Assembly: GCA_947377425.1 (NCBI GenBank)
Contig: CANCFZ010000070.1
Coordinates: 1 to 10,528 of the forward strand
Length of the DNA stretch: 10,528 nucleotides
Reading direction: 5' to 3'
Origin: Flavobacteriaceae bacterium
Lineage (GTDB): Bacteria > Bacteroidota > Bacteroidia > Flavobacteriales > Flavobacteriaceae
In this document: positions 5,852 to 10,528 of the stretch, in pieces
How positions within the stretch are numbered: position 1 is the first letter of the stretch
Layout of the letters: each line of letters opens with the position of its first letter
The notes under the pieces: model-generated
Database searches by the model: none
Told to the model about the DNA's origin: nothing
Seen by the model: only the letters and a program-made list of their open reading frames with translations
Made by a program: the position numbers and the translations under genes

Positions 5852-8005
5852 TTACAGATTTTTTAATTGGTTGTCTTTTTTATTGTCGCTGATGGTCCAA
5901 AAGAATCCTACGAAGAAAAATCGGTCGGCTGTTGGTGTTATGGCTCTCCTGTTGTAAAATCCGTTACCGTCTGGTGTGTTAGTATATTCGTATCCATAGA
6001 CGTTTTGCGTTCCTAAGACATTAGAGATGGAGAAATATAAAATCTTTTGTTGTGACAATAGGTACGCCCAACTCAAACTCAAATTGTTATAGCTTTTTGT
6101 CTTTCCATTCATAAAGGTAGTTTCATTTGGATTGTTGTAGGGACGACCAGTTGTGAAACTATTGGTAACACTCAATTGCGATTTCCATTTATCAATCCAA
6201 TATTTCCCTACTAATGACAAACTGTGGTCGGCTACAAAACTTGGTGTTACTTCGGCTGTGTAATTTTTATAATCTCTTTTAGTATCAATGTAAGAATACG
6301 AAATCCAGTATTCTAAATATTTGAATGACTTGCCGTCTCTCCAAAACACATCCAATCCTTTAGCATAACCTTTTCCGTTGTTATTATAAACTGAATTGTA
6401 TTGTGCTGTTGGCGTATCGTATTTTACTAAATTAGAATAGTCTTTAAAATATACTTCCGTTCTAAACGTTTGTTTGGCTTTACTGTATTGGTAATTCAGA
6501 ATATAATGAGAGGCTTTTTCACTGTTTAAATAATCGACATATTTCAAATAATCTTGTCTTGGAGCTTCTGTGAATTGTCCATAAGCCATTGAAAACTGAC
6601 CACTTTTACTCACTTTATATGCCAATGATATTCTTGGTGCTACTGCAGTTTCTTTAAGAAAATCGTTATTAGAAGCTCTTACTCCTATTTTAGCAGCAAG
6701 TTTTTTAGAGAAGAAGATATCGGCTTCAGTATATATCGCCGCTATATTGGCATTGTACCCGCTTGAAAAGTTAGTTCCTGAATAGGCGTTAAAATCTTCT
6801 CCAAAGCGAGTGATGAAGTAATCACCTCCAAACGATAATTTGATTCTATCTGAAAATGATTTCTTGAATTTCAATTTTAAGTGTGACGAGTGTTCTGCGT
6901 TATTGACATTATCCAAATCAAGTCCAATTTTATTGTGACTATAACCATAACTCAACCCCGAAGTCAATTGCCAACCGTTACCAAAATTACCTTTGTAAGA
7001 CGAGTTCAAATAGAAATTATTGTTGTCTAAGTTTACTCGAATTTTGGATGGACTATTGATACTCTCTTGATTGATATCAAATTGAGACGCATCGAAAGCA
7101 GCATACAGTTTAAACATCCCATTAGTGAATTGATGACGAAAAACAGTTTCACCAGATAAGGATTGAAAGGGTTTGTTCCATTCCACATTTTGATGCACCA
7201 AAGCTTGGTAAGGTGCTAAATTAACATAGGCTGTATTGACACTGATGGAGTTTTTACCCCAAATTTGCGTATTAGCCAACCCTAAACCGACGGTCATTAA
7301 GGAGATGTCTGTTTTCTCTTGAGTTTCTTCTTCTTTAGTGTTAAGCAATAAAACGCTGGATAAAGCTTCTCCATATTCCGCTGAATAACCACCAGTAGAA
7401 AAAGACATTCCACTGAACAGAAAAGGAGAAAAACGACCACGAGTGGGAAGATTTTGAGTTGTTGCCCCATAAGGTTGTGCCACACGAATTCCGTCAACAT
7501 AGGTTTGTGTTTCATCAGCTTCACCACCACGCACAAATAACCTTCCGTCTTCCCCAACAGTTTGTGTTCCTGGTAAGGTTTGCAAAGCAGCTACAATATT
7601 AGCATTAGAACCCGCAGTTGTAACAATGTCTAATGGTTTTAAAACAGAAACTCTAGCTTTTTCGCCAGCATCAAATGTTCCAGCAGTAATTACTACGGTA
7701 TCTAATGTATTAACGCTCTCTTTTAATTTGATGGTTTTGTTGGTGCTTTTTTCTACTTCAATTGGAATATTCACAGTTTCAAATGAAAGAAAACTTACCA
7801 CAAGTACCTTGTTTCCTTTCTCGGAAGTTTCAAATATAAATTCTCCTTTATCATTGGTTGAGGCTCCATCATAAGAGCCTTCTATAAATACATTAGCTCC
7901 TGAAATGGGATTGTTTTTTTCGTCTATAACTTTACCTGAAATCTTGGTTTGAGAAATCCCTAAAGTTGAAATTAGTAAGAGTAAAAAAGTAAGTGTTGTC
8001 TTCAT
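5852..8005 (-). CDS. TonB-dependent outer membrane receptor
   Basis: This 717-residue outer-membrane transporter begins, in my reading, at the ATG at 8005 (MKTTLTFLLLL), which opens directly into a signal peptide ending near GISQ; an in-frame TTG at 8014 adds three residues and is less likely. Next come a CarboxypepD_reg-like beta-sandwich (about 20-98), a TonB-box-like DTVVIT (102-107), a plug domain (about 115-225, with the typical LFVRGGEADETQTYVDGIRV and STGGYSAEYGEALSS stretches), and a beta-barrel to the C-terminus. The last barrel strand is aromatic (RFFFVGFFWTI) but is followed by a 12-residue polar tail instead of ending in Phe. No SusD partner is present, so it is not a typical glycan-uptake SusC pair; the substrate is unknown. 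It lies upstream of the TPR-like/kinase/2TM/LytTR genes and has the same candidate LytTR site upstream (8067-8096). Confidence 0.92.
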   Translation of the reverse strand: MKTTLTFLLLLISTLGISQTKISGKVIDEKNNPISGANVFIEGSYDGASTNDKGEFIFETSEKGNKVLVVSFLSFETVNIPIEVEKSTNKTIKLKESVNTLDTVVITAGTFDAGEKARVSVLKPLDIVTTAGSNANIVAALQTLPGTQTVGEDGRLFVRGGEADETQTYVDGIRVAQPYGATTQNLPTRGRFSPFLFSGMSFSTGGYSAEYGEALSSVLLLNTKEEETQEKTDISLMTVGLGLANTQIWGKNSISVNTAYVNLAPYQALVHQNVEWNKPFQSLSGETVFRHQFTNGMFKLYAAFDASQFDINQESINSPSKIRVNLDNNNFYLNSSYKGNFGNGWQLTSGLSYGYSHNKIGLDLDNVNNAEHSSHLKLKFKKSFSDRIKLSFGGDYFITRFGEDFNAYSGTNFSSGYNANIAAIYTEADIFFSKKLAAKIGVRASNNDFLKETAVAPRISLAYKVSKSGQFSMAYGQFTEAPRQDYLKYVDYLNSEKASHYILNYQYSKAKQTFRTEVYFKDYSNLVKYDTPTAQYNSVYNNNGKGYAKGLDVFWRDGKSFKYLEYWISYSYIDTKRDYKNYTAEVTPSFVADHSLSLVGKYWIDKWKSQLSVTNSFTTGRPYNNPNETTFMNGKTKSYNNLSLSWAYLLSQQKILYFSISNVLGTQNVYGYEYTNTPDGNGFYNRRAITPTADRFFFVGFFWTISDNKKDNQLKNL

Positions 8006-8066
8006 AGTTATCAATTTTGATGAAGCAAAGTTGCAACAAGCAATAAAAATATAAAATTTAAGTTTA

Positions 8067-8096
8067 CTGAATTGTAGATATTTTGGGATGAGTTGT
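8067..8096 (-). promoter_or_regulatory. candidate LytTR binding site before the TonB-dependent receptor
   Basis: On the minus strand ACAACTCAT (8096-8088), a 12-nt spacer and ACAATTCAG (8075-8067) form an imperfect direct repeat with the same 9-12-9 geometry as the element at 5821-5850. Over the 33 positions 8064-8096 versus 5818-5850 I count 26 identities, and AAAATTTA-N3 extends the match downstream on the minus strand. A -7-like box TATATTTT (8053-8046) follows 13 nt after the second half-site; an alternative CAACTTTG (8033-8026) is one mismatch from TAnnTTTG. The element sits directly behind the T-tract of the preceding terminator and 61 nt before the receptor ATG, as a promoter region should. 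Confidence 0.62.
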
Positions 8097-8127
8097 AAAT
8101 AAAAAAGCCCGTCTTTTCAGACGAGCT
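8097..8127 (-). terminator. intrinsic terminator of the SprB-repeat gene
   Basis: Read on the minus strand, AGCTCGTCT (8127-8119) pairs with AGACGGGCT (8114-8106) over 9 bp with one G-U pair, closing a GAAA tetraloop (8118-8115). A T-rich tract follows (six T at 8106-8101, then ATTTA). It starts 23 nt after the stop codon of the SprB-repeat gene and separates that transcript from the receptor gene. Confidence 0.9.
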
Positions 8128-8150
8128 TAGTATTAAGTGGTTTGTTTTTT

Positions 8151-10523
8151 TTATAATTTAGAAACAACAACTGTTTTAGTAATAACTTCTCTATCTGTAG
8201 TCAATTTCAAAAAGTACATACCTGAATTTAATGACTCTGAACTTACATTAATAGAATATTTATTATTAGCATTAATAGCATCATTATATAATGTTTGTAT
8301 TAATTGTCCATTAATATTAAACAATTGAATTGTTGCAGTTGAAGAATAGTTTAAGCTAAAATCAAGATGAGAATTATCTGTAATAGGATTTGGATAAACT
8401 ACTGCAATTCCTGAAACAGTTGAAGTTGAATCACTTTGCAATGAAACATCGCTCATTTTTGCACCTGCATCATAGCATGGACAAGCTAAATAGCCTAAAT
8501 TTACTATTCCACCATCGTAATTTCTATTTACATTATCTAATGCATCATTAATTTGAGAAGCTGTGTAAGGAGAACTTCCTCCACCTAATATTGTATTTGC
8601 AATAAATAAAAGTTCATTAACTGATTTTCCTGCAAATATTCCAGTTTTCACAACTAAACTACCAAGAGAAGTACTTGATGGTGAAAAATTTGAATTAGCA
8701 TCAAACACTAATGACAATGTTAATGCTACTGCTTGACCAGCTAGCACATTGCTATAAGATTTTATAGTAGGATTTGTTAAAGTCCCAGCATTTAATGCTC
8801 TTGCAGTAGTTCCAGAAGGTAAAAATGCTTGAACTGCAGCTCCAGAGGTAAATTTAATAAATCTTGAACCTGAACCAATTGTTAATCCTGTTGGGAAAGC
8901 CGCGGCAAAATTATTTTTTAAATAACATCCCCAATTGTTTCCTGAACATTTAGCACCATAACCACCTTGAGTAACAGTTGTAAAACCTTCGCATGTTAAT
9001 AAAATTAATGTAACATTTCCTGAAATTGAACATCCGTTTGCGTCTGTAACTGTTACAGTCCAAGTTCCAACTTGAAGTCCAGCAATTTGTGAATTTTGAA
9101 CAGGATTAGTATTCCAACTATAAGTATAAGGAGCAGTTCCTCCAGTAACATTTGCACTAGCAGTTCCGAATCCTCCATAACAAGTAACATCAGTTTTAAC
9201 TATAGAAAGAGCCAAATTAGCTGGTTGCGTTACAGATGTTGAAACATTCGTTTGACATCCGTGTGCATCGGTTACTACGGCTGTATAAACTACATTAGCA
9301 GATAAACCTCCTCTTGTAAACGTAGTACTTCCATTATCCCAAAGAATAGTATAAGGTGTAGTTCCTCCTGTTGAATTTACAGTAGCGCTACCATTATTTC
9401 CGCCAAAACAAGATACATTAACAACTGATGCTGATGCTGATAAAACTGTTGGTTGTCCAACTACTACAGCATAAGGCATTGTACAACCTAAACTATCTGT
9501 AATTACACCTTGATAAGTTCCTGCTGCTAATCCTGTTAGAGTATTGGTTGTATCACCATTTGACCATAAAATAGAGTATGGTGCTTGTCCACCAGAGATA
9601 TTATTTATTGAAGCAGCTCCATTAGAGCCCCCAAAACAACTAACATCAGTTGCAGAAGATGAAACAACAATTTGTGTAGGCTGAGAAACTGTAAAAGTAG
9701 TGTTTCCAGATGCCGTAATTCCGTGAGCATCTGTTACCGTTACTGTATAATTACCAGCGGCTAATCCAGTGAAAACGTATGATAAATCATTAATACTACC
9801 TGAATTTTGACCTGAATTTAATGAATAGGTATAAGGTGCATTTCCTCCTGAGATTGAAACCGTAACTTGACCATTCAAATAACCATAACAATTAACCTGA
9901 TGATCTACAGTAATTGAATACAATCTCAATGTATTACATATTAAGTATCCATTATTAGCTGTTCCGTTATCATAATTTTCATTAATTGCTGTTGCTGTTG
10001 CATTGAAATCCAATAATGAATATCCTGTAGAGCAACCTCCAATTGTTTGATTAGCTAATTGTAAAAAAGTGCCAACCGTCATTCCTGAAAAAGTTCCATT
10101 AGCAATAATTAAATTAGAAAAATTATCCGGATTTGTTGCGAAGTTAGCGTCATAAGCGTCAAAACCTACTGCTAAACTTACTGCTACTAATTGTGCTGCT
10201 AAAACATTACTATAGCTTCCTCCTGGATTAACCATATTACCAGCATCTAATGCTCTCGGTGTAGATCCCGATGGCAAAAAAGCTTGAACAGCTAATGATG
10301 ACGTAAGAGACAAAGTATTGTTACCACAACCAATAGTTAAACCATTAGGAAATGCTGCCGCAAAATTAGCATCACGATAACAACCTGCATTTCCTCCATT
10401 ACATTGTGTTCCCCAACCTCCATTTGTAAAGGTTTTAAAACCTGAATTACAGTCTTGGGCATATATACTTACAAAACTAAAAAGTAGTGTAAATACAAAG
10501 CTGAAAAATAATTTTTTTCTCAT
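8151..10523 (-). CDS. secreted SprB-repeat protein with duplicated flanking domain and T9SS type A signal
   Basis: This 790-residue exported protein has a signal peptide at 1-22 (cut after YA). A Cys-containing domain of about 170 residues (25-196) follows; I do not recognise it as a named family. Four SprB repeats come next (about 204-282, 284-358, 360-434, 436-508; phrases such as VSCFGGSNGAASI, GGQAPYSILWSNG, GLAAGTY and VTDANGC). Then comes a second copy of the first domain (511-682), a linker, and a T9SS type A sorting domain (about 706-790; YPNPITD, FNINGQLI, LNSGMYFLKLTTD). The last domain implies export by the type IX system and surface attachment or release. SprB repeats are known from the flavobacterial gliding adhesin SprB, but this protein is far smaller, so it may be an adhesin or matrix component rather than SprB itself. 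The first SprB repeat lacks the distal Cys (Ile269 where the others have C347, C423, C498). The ATG at 10523 lies 5 nt from the window edge, so its promoter is not visible. It has its own terminator. Confidence 0.92.
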   Translation of the reverse strand: MRKKLFFSFVFTLLFSFVSIYAQDCNSGFKTFTNGGWGTQCNGGNAGCYRDANFAAAFPNGLTIGCGNNTLSLTSSLAVQAFLPSGSTPRALDAGNMVNPGGSYSNVLAAQLVAVSLAVGFDAYDANFATNPDNFSNLIIANGTFSGMTVGTFLQLANQTIGGCSTGYSLLDFNATATAINENYDNGTANNGYLICNTLRLYSITVDHQVNCYGYLNGQVTVSISGGNAPYTYSLNSGQNSGSINDLSYVFTGLAAGNYTVTVTDAHGITASGNTTFTVSQPTQIVVSSSATDVSCFGGSNGAASINNISGGQAPYSILWSNGDTTNTLTGLAAGTYQGVITDSLGCTMPYAVVVGQPTVLSASASVVNVSCFGGNNGSATVNSTGGTTPYTILWDNGSTTFTRGGLSANVVYTAVVTDAHGCQTNVSTSVTQPANLALSIVKTDVTCYGGFGTASANVTGGTAPYTYSWNTNPVQNSQIAGLQVGTWTVTVTDANGCSISGNVTLILLTCEGFTTVTQGGYGAKCSGNNWGCYLKNNFAAAFPTGLTIGSGSRFIKFTSGAAVQAFLPSGTTARALNAGTLTNPTIKSYSNVLAGQAVALTLSLVFDANSNFSPSSTSLGSLVVKTGIFAGKSVNELLFIANTILGGGSSPYTASQINDALDNVNRNYDGGIVNLGYLACPCYDAGAKMSDVSLQSDSTSTVSGIAVVYPNPITDNSHLDFSLNYSSTATIQLFNINGQLIQTLYNDAINANNKYSINVSSESLNSGMYFLKLTTDREVITKTVVVSKL
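8478..8993 (-). repeat. second copy of duplicated domain in the SprB-repeat protein
   Basis: Residues 511-682 repeat residues 25-196 of the same protein with two compensating one-residue gaps. Shared phrases include NFAAAFP, GLTIG, AVQAFLPSG, SYSNVLA and GYL.C. This copy keeps the Cys526/Cys533 and Cys511/Cys681 positions but has Ser551 and Gly649 where copy 1 has Cys66 and Cys164. Confidence 0.88.
9000..9914 (-). repeat. four tandem SprB repeats (coding)
   Basis: This stretch encodes four Ig-like SprB repeats of about 75 residues each, with pitches of 80, 76 and 76 residues. Each has an early Cys in a C[FY]G context (C212, C296, C372, C448) and an APYTY/TPYTI-type strand. Divergence between units is high at the DNA level, so recent slippage is unlikely. 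Confidence 0.85.
9936..10451 (-). repeat. first copy of duplicated domain in the SprB-repeat protein
   Basis: This encodes residues 25-196, with six Cys (25, 41, 48, 66, 164, 196). It is about half identical to residues 511-682 by my residue-by-residue comparison over 28-164 (roughly 71 of 137). The two copies bracket the SprB repeats. Confidence 0.88.
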
Positions 10524-10528
10524 AATTT

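Noticed and set aside
8012..8014. Upstream in-frame TTG start for the TonB-dependent receptor
   Set aside because: It adds only Met-Ile-Thr before an ATG at 8005 that opens directly into a charged-then-hydrophobic signal peptide, so the ATG is preferred.
8137..8328. 63-codon open frame on the plus strand
   Set aside because: It lies antisense to the T9SS signal region of the SprB-repeat gene and has no recognisable features. It is a shadow of the real gene, as are the short opposite-frame reading frames inside the PLP, kinase and receptor genes.
9000..9914. Regularly spaced similar stretches that might suggest a CRISPR or satellite array
   Set aside because: The period is about 225-240 nt, the frame is open throughout, and the similarity is at protein level (SprB repeats), with heavily diverged DNA.

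Overview
The window looks like a chromosomal stretch of a low-GC member of the Bacteroidota, most likely Flavobacterium or a close Flavobacteriaceae relative. The evidence is a TonB-dependent receptor with an N-terminal carboxypeptidase-regulatory-like domain, a secreted protein with SprB repeats and a type IX secretion (T9SS) C-terminal signal, 2TM-domain proteins next to a LytS/LytTR two-component system, A-rich leaders without Shine-Dalgarno sequences, and strong AT richness. No RNA gene, insertion sequence or CRISPR array was seen.

Layout. 1-343 is gene-free apart from a strong hairpin. 344-2197 holds a divergent pair: an Lrp/AsnC regulator (minus) and a PLP enzyme of the Cys/Met gamma-family (plus), separated by a 198-bp AT-rich region with two similar dyads three helical turns apart. 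The PLP gene ends at a good intrinsic terminator (2223-2259). Everything from 2258 to 10523 is on the minus strand. In order of transcription it is: a large secreted SprB-repeat protein with its own terminator (8097-8127); a TonB-dependent receptor; a small periplasmic helical-repeat (TPR-like) protein; a LytS-type histidine kinase with a 2TM domain fused at its C-terminus; two free-standing 2TM proteins; and a LytTR response regulator.

How the genes may work together. The TPR-like protein, kinase, two 2TM proteins and response regulator are closely spaced (1 to 59 nt) and look like one operon. The strongest new signal is a pair of matching non-coding elements, one before the receptor gene (8067-8096) and one before the TPR-like gene (5821-5850). 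Each is two 9-bp direct repeats separated by exactly 12 bp, in the geometry and with a half-site (ACAGTTCAG) that fit LytTR-family binding sites. This predicts that the LytTR regulator encoded at 2258-3013 controls both the receptor and its own operon. The whole block would then be an autoregulated envelope-sensing or uptake circuit of unknown ligand, with three paralogous 2TM modules as probable signalling accessories. The second notable item is the architecture of the SprB-repeat protein: about 170 residues of an unrecognised Cys-containing domain occur twice, flanking four SprB repeats like bookends.
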